64,000 nucleotides of DNA from CAZAMB01 sp964501365 (GTDB taxonomy: Bacteria; Planctomycetota; Phycisphaerae; UBA1845), in contig CAZCST010000009.1 in the NCBI GenBank assembly GCA_964501365.1, positions 124,001 to 188,000 of the forward strand, in the 5' to 3' direction. Position 1 is the stretch's first letter. Every line of letters begins with the position of its first letter. This document shows positions 42,594 to 51,247 of this stretch, piece after piece. A program made the position numbers and the translations under genes. The notes beneath the pieces are model-generated. The model was not told the origin of the DNA. It was given only the letters and a program-made list of their open reading frames with translations, and searched no databases.

Positions 42594-42775
42594 GGTTTTG
42601 CGCGCGCCCCGCATGTTATGACGGGTGATGGACAGAAGTGACCAGAATTTGTTCCACCCCGCCGCCCGGCGCACCACGGATGCAACATGTGGCACCCAAA
42701 CGAATACCTACCACAATCCGAAAAACAGTACTTGTCGAAACGAACCCATCTTTCAGCACGACTTTGCAAGAATTT
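42594..42775 (+). repeat. Possible diverged third copy of the ~220-bp repeat, with CTGCTTT tail
   Basis: GCGCGCGCCCCGCATGTT at the start, then AAACGAACCCA in the second half, occur in the same order as in copies 1 and 2; the middle has drifted. A pyrimidine tail of tandem TTTCTGC units (42800-42826) follows, in the same place as the simple-sequence tails of the other copies. No gene is seen in 42580-42852. Confidence 0.4.
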
Positions 42776-42852
42776 TTCCGCCCTTTGCCTTCCGCTTTCT
42801 TCTTTCTGCTTTCTGCTTTCTGCTTTGCTTGTCGCCTCCGTGCCGGCCGACA

Positions 42853-43134
42853 TCACGCCTCGTCGTCTTCGTCGAGGTCGAGCTTCCACTGATCGGCGGC
42901 GTCGGCCTCGTCGATTTCGCGCTCCATGTGACGCATCATCTTCTCCTGGATCGGCGCCAGCCGGCGGTACATGTCGAGGGTGGCCTGGTGAGATTTCGCC
43001 ATCGTGCTGAGTTGGATCAGTTGCAGTTTGAGGAGGCACTCCGGCTCTTTGATCGTGGAGAAGGGGTCGCAGGTCAGGCGGGGTGTGCCGTCGGAGCCAA
43101 GTCGAAAGAACTCACAGTCCTGACAGCGCAGCAT
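42853..43134 (-). CDS. Small four-Cys protein of unknown function
   Basis: This 93-residue protein starts at ATG 43134. MLRCQDCEFFRLGSDG...LTCDPFSTIKEPECLLKLQL has four Cys that could bind one zinc, then a charged helix (LAPIQEKMMRHMEREIDEADAADQWKL) and an acidic tail DEDDEA. The Cys spacing and helical end look well conserved rather than random, which supports a gene, but I do not recognise a named family. Confidence 0.65.
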   Translation of the reverse strand: MLRCQDCEFFRLGSDGTPRLTCDPFSTIKEPECLLKLQLIQLSTMAKSHQATLDMYRRLAPIQEKMMRHMEREIDEADAADQWKLDLDEDDEA

Positions 43135-43194
43135 GAAGTAGACTCACGTTGGTGCAATTGTCTGCAAATCGCACCCAACATTGTATCGCTGCCT

Positions 43195-43417
43195 GCTGAA
43201 TTGGAACATTCGGAGCCAAACGCGCAAAAAATGTCCTGCTTAACGCGAGAACAGGCAAGAGAGGTAATTGGGGACACTTCTTTTTTTGTCGGATTTTTCT
43301 TGCTTGAACACCCGATATCTGAGAGATTGCTGTTCCAATAAAGTCCACTTACCGACCCGTCCCCCCATGGGTCGGTTCCCCCAAGGCCCGGTACACCCCA
43401 CCGGGCCTCTTTTTTTC
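43195..43417 (+). ncRNA. Candidate structured RNA with intrinsic terminator
   Basis: There is no coding support in 43135-43503, yet a strong terminator on the plus strand (AGGCCCGGT 43384-43392 / ACCGGGCCT 43400-43408, then TTTTTTTT) follows no plus-strand gene. Upstream lie the hairpin ACCGACCC/GGGTCGGT (43351-43358/43369-43376) and a 9-base long-range pairing ATTGGAACA (43200-43208) with TGTTCCAAT (43331-43339). A weak promoter (TTGTCT, 17 bases, TTGTAT) lies about 43160-43186. The class is unknown; a 6S-like length is the only hint. Confidence 0.45.
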
Positions 43418-43503
43418 TTCACGATGAAAAAAGAAGGCCCGGCAGGTGTGAAACTTGGTTCGCCTGAACCGTAGGTTCATGGCTCAAGCGTAAATCGAAA
43501 TGT

Positions 43504-45411
43504 TTATGGATTTTCCTGGTCGCCTTTTCCCGTCCAGCGAACCCGACGCGAAGTTGTTGCTGGGGCTGCAAACACGGCGGGACCGTTCTCCTGGAAGGAG
43601 GCAAATGATTCCTTCACGTCTTCACGTACGGTCGCATCGGTCTGGTTTTGTGCGAAGGGATTGTCGTTCGCGCAATCGGTGTCGTTGCGAGCCACCGAAA
43701 GCAGGGAATCGAGCCTTTGGAAATCTGCATCCCAGAGCTGGGTCCGTTGATTCGGATCGACGACAGGTTGCACCGGGGCGTAATGGACTGGCTGCACGTC
43801 ACCGATGGGCCTTGGGATGGCGGTTTCCGCATTGCCCGTCCCGAATTCTTTTTGACACTCGATTTCGTTGCGAATGATCTGAAGCGAAACCTCCATGTCA
43901 TCCAGCGCCCGCATGGTCTGCTGACCTTCGGTGTTCGGCACGGTAATCGTGGTTACTGCCTTTGCTTCCTGCGGCTCCGTGCGAGTCTCACTCGTTCCCA
44001 GGACCATAACCACTTCGACATTCTGTGGCTCTACATTCTGCGGTTCGACCGATGGCGGCCCGACGAACACATCATCAGGTGCTTCCGGCTGAACCGACAT
44101 CGGGGCCGATTGCGCCGCGATGGTCTGAATGTCTTCGAGACCGCGATGCTGACTGTCGGCAATGTTCAATACGCGGGCCATGTCGTCCAACGTGAGGTCC
44201 CAGCGGACGGGCTGTGATTGAACAACAACCGCATCCTCGGATTTCACGAGCTGCATCTGGGCGGCCGGCTCTTCACGATTTGTGTCCGTCTTTTCAATGA
44301 CCTCCACGGGCTTGATCGCTTCGATCGTCTGTGGTTCCAATGTCGTACCTGTGGTTTCGGTGTTTCGGTATTGATTTTGGATTTGGTCTTGGTTTTGGTT
44401 TTGGTTTTGGTCCTGCGCTTCGATTGGTTCGTTCCGCTGAGCCTCAACGACCGGCACGATTGCCGTGATCGTCGATTGATGGGTCGTCGTATTGGCTTGC
44501 GGCTTGTTGCTTTCCGGCGCTTTCGGCTCAATGACCATCTCGGTAATGAGGGTAGTCAAATCGACAGGCGGAACCGTGTTCGCTGCGGCGGGAAAGATCG
44601 GCGCATTTTCAGCAACGATCGACGGCGTATTCGTAGTGCCGTCCACAATCACTTCCGGGGCAGGAGCCGGAGTACGGTTCGAAGCTGTCCCGTTTTCAGC
44701 AATCCTGCGTTCAACCTGAACGAGCTGCTTTTGTGCGGCCGTAAATTTCGGGTTGATGGCCAGCACGCGTCTGAATGATGCCGCCGCGTTTGCGTATTCG
44801 CCCTGGGCGCGCTGCAACAACCCCAGGTTGTAGTAGGCATCGGGTTCCGGGAGGACTTTGCGGAAGCTGTCGAAGGCCAGCTCGGGTCGCTGCGTGCGCC
44901 CCAGGAGCAGACCGAGATTGATGTGGGCCTGCGTAAGCTTGGAATCCAGCCGTGCGGCTTCGCGCAGGTGACGCTCCGCCTCATCCCAGCGTTCGAGATA
45001 GAGCAATTCAAAGCCAAGATTATTCCGCAGAACCGCACTGCCCGGCTTGAGTTCAACCGCCTGGGCAAAGGCTTCCACGGATTCCTCGTGCTGTCCGGTC
45101 AGGCTGAGCATCAGGCCCAGACGCGCATAGGCGGCGGTGTATTCATGATTCACCGCGATCGCCTTGCGATACTGCTCGATCGCACGGTCGGGCGCGCCCT
45201 GCTGCTCGAAGACACGGCCGGCCGCATAGTACGTATCGGGCAAGATTCGAGGCTCGACAGGAGCCTTCTCTTTGCGCCCCGAGCCAGACGTCGTCTTGAC
45301 CGACTTGAACTCCGGTCGGCGTGCGAAAGCGTCTTGGTCCTTGTGGCTGACGCATCCGCCCGACAACATGGCGACGACCGCAATCCAGGATACTCGTTTC
45401 ATTCGTTGCAT
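43504..45411 (-). CDS. TPR-repeat protein, probably exported or lipoprotein
   Basis: This 635-residue protein starts at ATG 45411 behind AAGGAG. MKRVSWIAVVAMLSGGC suggests export with a possible (non-ideal) lipobox. About seven TPR units fill residues ~55-245 (YYAAGRVFEQQGAPDRAIEQYRKAIAVN and so on). The rest is Glu/Gln/Thr-rich and apparently disordered, with a run of Asn-Gln pairs (QNQNQDQIQNQ, 44371-44415) encoded by tandem TTGGTT hexamers. TPR proteins serve as assembly scaffolds. It precedes nothing on its strand and follows the OmpA-like gene by 13 bases. Confidence 0.75.
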   Translation of the reverse strand: MQRMKRVSWIAVVAMLSGGCVSHKDQDAFARRPEFKSVKTTSGSGRKEKAPVEPRILPDTYYAAGRVFEQQGAPDRAIEQYRKAIAVNHEYTAAYARLGLMLSLTGQHEESVEAFAQAVELKPGSAVLRNNLGFELLYLERWDEAERHLREAARLDSKLTQAHINLGLLLGRTQRPELAFDSFRKVLPEPDAYYNLGLLQRAQGEYANAAASFRRVLAINPKFTAAQKQLVQVERRIAENGTASNRTPAPAPEVIVDGTTNTPSIVAENAPIFPAAANTVPPVDLTTLITEMVIEPKAPESNKPQANTTTHQSTITAIVPVVEAQRNEPIEAQDQNQNQNQDQIQNQYRNTETTGTTLEPQTIEAIKPVEVIEKTDTNREEPAAQMQLVKSEDAVVVQSQPVRWDLTLDDMARVLNIADSQHRGLEDIQTIAAQSAPMSVQPEAPDDVFVGPPSVEPQNVEPQNVEVVMVLGTSETRTEPQEAKAVTTITVPNTEGQQTMRALDDMEVSLQIIRNEIECQKEFGTGNAETAIPRPIGDVQPVHYAPVQPVVDPNQRTQLWDADFQRLDSLLSVARNDTDCANDNPFAQNQTDATVREDVKESFASFQENGPAVFAAPATTSRRVRWTGKGDQENP

Positions 45412-45424
45412 TACGCGCTCCTTC

Positions 45425-45970
45425 CTATTTTCCAGATGGTGTCGCGGGAGCCGCAAACCCTGTGGTCGCTCCACCGCTGTCCTTCGGATTGACTGTTCCC
45501 TTGGCTTCGACTTCGATGGCCTTCTTCGCCGGAGTGCTTGGGCCCGCGGACAGGCCCGGCTTGACCTGCACACGATCCATGTCGCACCCGGCGACCTTGA
45601 GATATTCCTTCACGTGGTCAATCCGTTTGTTGACCAGATCGGTGTCAGTCAGGTCAGTCTGGTAGTGAACCGTGCCGCCATAGGTGCTCAGCAGCTTGGC
45701 CATGCGGTTGAGCCGCTGGACGCCGGTTCCACTGATTTCGCTGGAATGAGCGACGAAGTGGAAATCGACCAGGCTCATGTCCTGAAGAATGGCGTTGTCC
45801 ACCATGTCGTCCATGTGCCGGCCATAATTGGCCTTGGCTTCATCCATGTGCGACTCGTGCAACTGCCTTGCGGTCATGTCATGATCTGGACCGTGACAGG
45901 CGCCTGCGGACAACGTCAGCACTGCGGGAATGACCGTCAAGATAACTCGGGAACGCTTGCTATTGGACAT
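45425..45970 (-). CDS. Probable lipoprotein with OmpA-like C-domain pattern
   Basis: This 181-residue protein starts at ATG 45970 with AAGGAG. The signal ends LTLSAGAC, a possible lipidation Cys. DFHFVAHSSEISGTGVQRLNRMAKLLSTYGGTVHYQ then DLVNKRIDHVKEYLKVAG resembles the strand-helix-strand-helix of OmpA peptidoglycan-binding domains (F...S..L...G...L..L...L), but the D-x-x-x-x-x-x-R signature is altered, so assignment is tentative. It is followed by an Ala/Pro/Lys tail. The TPR gene lies 13 bases downstream, and they form an operon. Confidence 0.6.
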   Translation of the reverse strand: MSNSKRSRVILTVIPAVLTLSAGACHGPDHDMTARQLHESHMDEAKANYGRHMDDMVDNAILQDMSLVDFHFVAHSSEISGTGVQRLNRMAKLLSTYGGTVHYQTDLTDTDLVNKRIDHVKEYLKVAGCDMDRVQVKPGLSAGPSTPAKKAIEVEAKGTVNPKDSGGATTGFAAPATPSGK

Positions 45971-46292
45971 TTCGATAACTCCTTGCCGTCCTCGCGGACC
46001 ATGGACATTTCCGGACAATTACGATTCCGGCGCGAATCGACGCCGCGGCGACTGAGGTTTATCGAGCGATCGGACCGGGAACCTTTGTTATTTATCGGGC
46101 GACTATGGTCGGGCCTCTGGATGCTGAATTCCCCGTGAATTCCAGCATTCTGCACACGGAAACCGCCACCCCAACCCTGTCACTGCGAGTCAAAGCTCGT
46201 AACAACATTGGCGTGCCGCTGCGGGAAATGGAGTTCGCGCCCTGTACCGGAACACGCGCGGCAAAATTTGCCCGCCCGTTTATGATTCCGAC
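45971..46292. other. Gene-free divergent region with hairpin and leaderless promoter
   Basis: The imperfect hairpin ATGCTGAATTC/GAATTCCAGCAT lies at 46121-46148. TATGAT (46281-46286) ends 6 bases before the ATG of the dipeptidase-Maf gene. No gene is supported. Confidence 0.4.
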
Positions 46293-48077
46293 ATGCGAGA
46301 TGTTTTGGTTTTGGATTTGGATTTTCTTCCCTACCTCGAGGCGGCCCGGACGCTGCACGCGAAATCAATCCTATTAGATAGTCATTGCGATACGACGATC
46401 CGCCTGATGAATCCGGCTTGGAACCTTGCGGCCCGGCACAATGACGGTCACGTGGACATACCGCGATTGCGCGAAGGCGGAGTCAGCGGGCTGGTGCTTG
46501 CGGTCTATGCGGGCGGGCCGGCGCCGCCCGGAGAGGGCCCGAAAGCAGCACGTCAACAACTGGATACGATCGACGTGACGGTTGCACGTCATGTCGAATC
46601 GCTATTCCCCGCGCGAACCGCCGACGACGTGCGCATCGCCAAGGCACAAGGCAAGATTGCGATCCTGAAAGGCATGGAAGGCGGGTACTTGATTGACGAC
46701 TCACTCGAAATTCTGAGGGAGTATCACCACAGAGGCGCGGTTTACCTTACGTTGACTCATGGCTTTCATACTTCGTGGGCGGATTCCTCCGGCGTGCATG
46801 AAGATTTGTCGCCGCTTCATGGCGGGCTGACGGCGTTTGGTCACGAGGTCGTGCGCGAATTGAACCGACTGGGCATGATGGTGGATGTCTCGCACGTGAG
46901 CGACGACACGTTTTGGGATGTCATCGAAACATCCAAGTCGCCCGTGATCGCGTCACACTCCTCGTGTCGCGCCGTTTCACCGCATCGCCGCAATCTTTCG
47001 GATGAGATGATGCAGGCGATTGCCCGTACCGGCGGCGTCGTGCAGATCAATTTCGCCGCCGCCTTTGTCGATCCGACGTTCCCGCCCATCGATCCCAAGA
47101 TACTGCACTATTGGTCAACGCGCGGCGGGTTTGCGGCCAGCCCTTATGCAAACCATCGTACGCCGCTGTCGGTACTGGCCGACCACTTCGATCACGCGAT
47201 CGGATTGCTGGGGCCGGATCATGTGGGGATTGGCTCGGATTTCGATGGAGTGAGTGCACTGCCGCGCGGCATGGAGGATTGCTCCAATCTGCCGTATCTG
47301 ACGGCGGTGTTGCTGCGCAGAGGGAACAGTGAACAAGGCCTTGAGAAGGTATTGGGTCTGAATTTCCTCCGAGTCCTGGACAAGTGCCAGGCAATGGCAC
47401 AAAAACATCCGGACAACGCGGCCCTCACCACAGTTTCTGCCGCCAGGAAAGAGAGGGGTTACTCCGCGCAGCCGTATACCCCGAAGCTGCGCAGGCTCCG
47501 CCTGATTCTTGCATCGGCCAGTCCGCGCCGTGCGCAACTCTTACAGGAATTCGTCACTACGTTCGACATTATTCAAGCGCCGGACGAAGAACCACCGGTA
47601 CCCGACACACATGCCAATGCCGCACATTGGGCCGAACAAATCAGTTTGCAAAAGGCTCAGAGCGTGGCGCGCAACATCAAGAAGGGTCTCATCCTTGCGG
47701 GCGACACCATCGCCACGCTGGATAATCGTGTCATCGGCAAACCCACAGACCGGGCGCACGCCGAAGTGATCCTGCATTCGCTAATGGGTACGACCCACCA
47801 AGTCATTACGGCATTGGCGTTGCTCGACGCAGGATCGGGCCGATCGCTGGTAGGGCATGATGTAACGCAGGTTCATATGCGGCGATTGTCGGATCAGGAA
47901 GTGAAGGAGTATCTCGACTCCGGGGAGTGGGAGGGCAAAGCCGGCGCGTATGGTATTCAGGATAGCGGAGACAAATTCGTTGAGCGGATTGAAGGCAGCT
48001 TTACAAACGTGGTCGGCTTGCCGGTGGAAATGCTTGATCGAATGTTTTTCGAGTGGTTTGACCCGAAGTTCGGATAA
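46293..48077 (+). CDS. Fusion of membrane dipeptidase (M19) and Maf nucleotide pyrophosphatase
   Basis: This 594-residue protein has two complete domains. Residues ~25-370 are a renal-dipeptidase (M19) domain with all metal positions: His31 and Asp33 (DSHCDTT), Glu129 (KGMEGG), His201 (VSHVSD), His222 (ASHSS) and Asp316 (GSDFDG). Residues ~402-594 are Maf: LILASASPRRAQLLQEF, LAGDTIATLDNRVIGKP, and GKAGAYGIQDSGDKFVERIEGSFTNVVGLPVE. Maf hydrolyses non-canonical nucleoside triphosphates. The short linker is ~30 residues. No stop or frameshift separates them. This combination is unusual. Confidence 0.92.
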   Translation: MRDVLVLDLDFLPYLEAARTLHAKSILLDSHCDTTIRLMNPAWNLAARHNDGHVDIPRLREGGVSGLVLAVYAGGPAPPGEGPKAARQQLDTIDVTVARHVESLFPARTADDVRIAKAQGKIAILKGMEGGYLIDDSLEILREYHHRGAVYLTLTHGFHTSWADSSGVHEDLSPLHGGLTAFGHEVVRELNRLGMMVDVSHVSDDTFWDVIETSKSPVIASHSSCRAVSPHRRNLSDEMMQAIARTGGVVQINFAAAFVDPTFPPIDPKILHYWSTRGGFAASPYANHRTPLSVLADHFDHAIGLLGPDHVGIGSDFDGVSALPRGMEDCSNLPYLTAVLLRRGNSEQGLEKVLGLNFLRVLDKCQAMAQKHPDNAALTTVSAARKERGYSAQPYTPKLRRLRLILASASPRRAQLLQEFVTTFDIIQAPDEEPPVPDTHANAAHWAEQISLQKAQSVARNIKKGLILAGDTIATLDNRVIGKPTDRAHAEVILHSLMGTTHQVITALALLDAGSGRSLVGHDVTQVHMRRLSDQEVKEYLDSGEWEGKAGAYGIQDSGDKFVERIEGSFTNVVGLPVEMLDRMFFEWFDPKFG

Positions 48078-48092
48078 TTCCACCCACCCCTG

Positions 48093-48118
48093 CCCCTCTC
48101 CCAGAAAGGGAGAGGGGA
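48093..48118. repeat. CCCCTCTCCC-AGAAA-GGGAGAGGGG hairpin, copy c
   Basis: A 10-pair perfect stem lies between the convergent dipeptidase-Maf gene and the gene at 48144. It is related to copies a (4918-4952) and b (27237-27269). It probably ends both transcripts. Confidence 0.7.
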
Positions 48119-48143
48119 ATCACGCCCGAGGTTTCCGAGTTTG

Positions 48144-48674
48144 TCAGTGAAACACCGTGCTCACGACCAGAAGGATGGCCGCTGCGGCCGCGCTGCCCAG
48201 TGCACATCCGTATACGAATCGTTTGAAATCGAAATTACGCTCCACACCCCGACCGCCTTGCGGTTGGAATGAGGCACGGGGACGTGCCCAATACGGTGCA
48301 GGAATGACTTTGACGGCCGGCGTTGTCGCCTTTTCCACTGCAACGGAAGCCATGGCTGCCTGCGGCGCTTCAGACGATTCCACCTGCAATTCTACAATCT
48401 CGTTCGATTGCCATTCGCCATCAGCAGGAGCTTCCTGCAAGGTCAGTTCCAATTGGCTGCCGGTTTCAAAGGTCTCGTCTTCCTGCGTCCAGCTATCAAT
48501 CGTGGGAAGGAAATCGGCGCGACCTCGAACAGGAACATGTCGGGGCCTGTCTTCGTATTCCTCAGGATCAAGATATTCATCCAGCAACTGTTGAGCGTGG
48601 ATGCGCTCCACACGATTGCGATGTCGAATGTTGCGAGCTTTTCCGGTGAGTCCGCCTCGATGTGTCGCTTGCAT
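48144..48674 (-). CDS. Tail-anchored membrane protein of unknown function
   Basis: This 176-residue protein starts at ATG 48674 with AAAGGAG. The first ~140 residues are soluble: a basic N-terminus, an acidic stretch (LLDEYLDPEEYEDRPR), then a Glu/Ser-rich linker. A single helix (FVYGCALGSAAAAAILLVVSTVF) ends it, so it would be held in the membrane by its tail. No family is recognised. The perfect ribosome site supports the call. Confidence 0.65.
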   Translation of the reverse strand: MQATHRGGLTGKARNIRHRNRVERIHAQQLLDEYLDPEEYEDRPRHVPVRGRADFLPTIDSWTQEDETFETGSQLELTLQEAPADGEWQSNEIVELQVESSEAPQAAMASVAVEKATTPAVKVIPAPYWARPRASFQPQGGRGVERNFDFKRFVYGCALGSAAAAAILLVVSTVFH

Positions 48675-48808
48675 GATATTCTCCTTTCCGAAGGTTTCGT
48701 TTCGCTCATGCGATCAAGACCGAGGATTACTATCGGTTTGATGGGCGATCGGCGCAGAGCCCTCGTCAAAGCAATTCGTGCGCAAGTTAAGAGAGGAGAA
48801 CTGGGCAA

Positions 48809-49837
48809 TCAGCCTGTTCGCTGATGAAGCTGATAATCGCGTACTGCTGCGGGAATTCCCTCGTCATATCCCACGGATGACGACCAGCCGAGATGATCCT
48901 TGAGCTTTTGACATTCAAAAAAGCATTGGCGGCCCATGAGCCAGATTGCGTACCGCGTGGCCAGCGGCGGCTTGCGCGTGCGAAAGAGATGACCAAAGCA
49001 CTCCATCGCGAAGGCGGCATTGTAGGCCAGCCCGTACGGAACGGATTTTGTGACGCGCGGCGATCCAAGGGAGTCGGCGATGAGATCGAAGTATTGTCGT
49101 TGCGTGAGTACACCATCGTGACAGCAGTTGTAGGCCTCGCCAACCGCTCGCTCGCTATGGGCCGCGAGGATGGCGGCTTCCGCGACATTGCCCGCGTGAA
49201 CGACGTTGAGCCGGTTGGTTCCGTCGCCGATGATTTTCAGCTTTCCGCGCTCGATCGAGTCGATCAGTCGCGGAAGCGTGGCGCGATCGCGCGGTCCGTA
49301 GAGCCAGCTTGGACGGATGACCGTCGCGACGATGCGGCCGGCCTGATGAGCCCGCATGACGATGTGCTCGGCTTCGATTTTCGCACGCGTGTAATAGCTC
49401 CAGCGATGCACATTGAATCCAAGAGGCGCTGATTCGTCGAAAATCCTCCCTGCGCCGTCCAGGTGGCCGTAGACACTCACAGAACTGATGTGCAGGAAGC
49501 GCCGAACACCGTGCCTGGATGCCGAATCGACCAAATACTGCGTGGCATCGATCGTAGCGCGCACAAAATCAGGCCACGGCCCCCAGTCGCCCACACGCGC
49601 CGCGGCGTGGTAGACCGTGTCAACGCCGTGGCACGCACGATCGACGGCTTGTGGATCGGTGATATCTCCGTTGACGATTTCGGCGTTGATGGTGCGAAGA
49701 AATGCGGTATCACTGCCGGCGCGGCAGAGTACGCGCACACTCCGACCCCGCCGATGCAGTTGCTCGGCGATGTGACTGCCCAGCAAACCGGTTGCGCCTG
49801 TGACCAGCGACACTCCCTTGTCGTTCGAGTTCCGCAT
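48809..49837 (-). CDS. NAD-dependent epimerase/dehydratase (3-beta-HSD/extended SDR)
   Basis: This 342-residue protein shows VTGATGLLGSHIAEQL, the extended-SDR nucleotide motif TGxxGxxG, then NGDITDP, YHAAARVGDWG, SSVSVYGH and the catalytic Tyr-Tyr-x-x-x-Lys (YYTRAK). The C-terminal half KRWSYxx... and LPRLIDSIERGKLKIIGDGTNRLNVVHAGNVAEA match sterol/sugar 3-beta-HSD-like enzymes. The substrate may be a sterol-like lipid or nucleotide sugar. The -10 box TAAGGT lies 6 bases before the ATG (see promoter), so the mRNA looks leaderless. Confidence 0.86.
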   Translation of the reverse strand: MRNSNDKGVSLVTGATGLLGSHIAEQLHRRGRSVRVLCRAGSDTAFLRTINAEIVNGDITDPQAVDRACHGVDTVYHAAARVGDWGPWPDFVRATIDATQYLVDSASRHGVRRFLHISSVSVYGHLDGAGRIFDESAPLGFNVHRWSYYTRAKIEAEHIVMRAHQAGRIVATVIRPSWLYGPRDRATLPRLIDSIERGKLKIIGDGTNRLNVVHAGNVAEAAILAAHSERAVGEAYNCCHDGVLTQRQYFDLIADSLGSPRVTKSVPYGLAYNAAFAMECFGHLFRTRKPPLATRYAIWLMGRQCFFECQKLKDHLGWSSSVGYDEGIPAAVRDYQLHQRTG

Positions 49838-49843
49838 GGCTGT

Positions 49844-49871
49844 ACCTTACGAAGCAGCCCAAGGGGGTCAA
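49844..49871 (-). promoter_or_regulatory. Promoter giving a leaderless mRNA for the epimerase gene
   Basis: On the minus strand TTGACC (49866-49871), a 16-base spacer and TAAGGT (49844-49849) are followed after ACAGCC by the ATG at 49837. The expected start of transcription falls on the start codon. Confidence 0.6.
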
Positions 49872-49885
49872 GAACGCTTGCGTTG

Positions 49886-50974
49886 TCAGGAACCGAAGTA
49901 TCTGGAATACAGCGAGCGGGCTTTTGCGGGATCGCTTGTGCCCTTGATGATGGCGCGGGCGTCAGGGAACAGGGTTAACTCATACGGGGCCACAGTGAGG
50001 CGAAGCAGGTAGGGATTGTAGCGAATCGGCGCGGTTGCGACGCCGGCAAGTTTGGACGCGATGGCGGCGAAATCCAAGGGCTCGGCATCGCGTCCGCCTC
50101 GAGGGGGAGCGGCGATCTGCACGGCGTCGCGTCCGCAGAGCGTCGTGCCGGGGGACGCGTGGTTGCTGTCCAAAAAGTGAAACTCCCTGCGCACGCAGCA
50201 TGGACACGTTCCCGCATCGCGGGCGGATTGCACATTCATGTTCATGACCCGCCCGGTCCACACGTCGAGGTGCATCAGACTTGGATTGATTTCGTCGATG
50301 CGGCCCATGAGGATTTTCATTGCCTCGACAGACTCGAGGCTGGCCACGATGTTCACCGCCGCACCCAGCACGCCCGCTGTGTCGCACGTGGGATTCATTT
50401 CCGGCGGCGGAGCATCCTCAAACACGCATCGCAGGCACGGCGTCCTGCCCGGGACGATCGTCATGCAAAGGCCCGTCGCACCGATCACGGCCCCGTAAAT
50501 CCAAGGACGCGACGACTTCACAGCGAGGTCATTGATCAGGAAACGCGTTTCAAAATTATCCGTTCCGTCGAGCAGCAAGTCAGCGTCGCGGGCGAGTTCG
50601 ACGATGTTACCGGGATTTACATCGACAACGTGCGGTTCGATCGTCACGGTTGAATTGATAATGCGCAGTTTGTTGGCGGCGGCCTGGGCCTTGGGGAGAT
50701 TCGCGGCGATATCGCCTTCGTCGAAAAGAACCTGCCGCTGGAGATTGTCATACTCTATGAAATCGCGGTCGCAGATTCGCAGAAAACCCACGCCCGCCCG
50801 AACGAGCGTGTTGGCGATGACGGTCCCGAGCGCCCCGCATCCAAAGAGCACCGCGCGAGCACCGGCGAGTTTTTGCTGCCCTTCGCCTCCAATCTTTTCG
50901 TACAGCATCTGACGCGAGTAGCGGCGGAGATTTGCGTCGTTGGAAGGCTTGGACGATTTGCCGTTGTTGTTCAT
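49886..50974 (-). CDS. ThiF/MoeB/HesA-family adenylyltransferase
   Basis: This 362-residue protein has RYSRQMLYEKIGGEGQQKLAGARAVLFGCGALGTVIANTLVRAG, the standard opening, then RICDRDFIEYDNLQRQVLFDEGD, two zinc CxxC motifs (PCLRC, CPCC) and the adenylate-loop CDTAGVLG with the catalytic Cys candidate. A C-terminal region (YNPYLLRLTVAPYELTLFPDARAIIKGTSDP) is a common extension in this subgroup. The family activates a ubiquitin-like sulphur carrier (ThiS or MoaD type) by adenylation. No carrier gene is next to it. Confidence 0.88.
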   Translation of the reverse strand: MNNNGKSSKPSNDANLRRYSRQMLYEKIGGEGQQKLAGARAVLFGCGALGTVIANTLVRAGVGFLRICDRDFIEYDNLQRQVLFDEGDIAANLPKAQAAANKLRIINSTVTIEPHVVDVNPGNIVELARDADLLLDGTDNFETRFLINDLAVKSSRPWIYGAVIGATGLCMTIVPGRTPCLRCVFEDAPPPEMNPTCDTAGVLGAAVNIVASLESVEAMKILMGRIDEINPSLMHLDVWTGRVMNMNVQSARDAGTCPCCVRREFHFLDSNHASPGTTLCGRDAVQIAAPPRGGRDAEPLDFAAIASKLAGVATAPIRYNPYLLRLTVAPYELTLFPDARAIIKGTSDPAKARSLYSRYFGS

Positions 50975-51247
50975 TTGCGCACAGGAGTAAGGGATCAGGG
51001 ATTAGGGATTGGATACGGCAAGTTGAATGCGTGTCGCCACGTACACCTACGAATCCTGGGCCCTGGCCCCTGATGCCTGTTTGCCACCCACGCTACTCCG
51101 ATAACGATGTCGCGCCAAGTTTCGCGTTCAAACTCAGCCCTGATCGCAGCGAAATATCGGTCGATGGGCGGGGCGCGCACCCTAGTGAAGGCTTACATCT
51201 TCGCAAACGATAAACACAGAGTCTGCACAAAGGTTGAATTCACTTTG

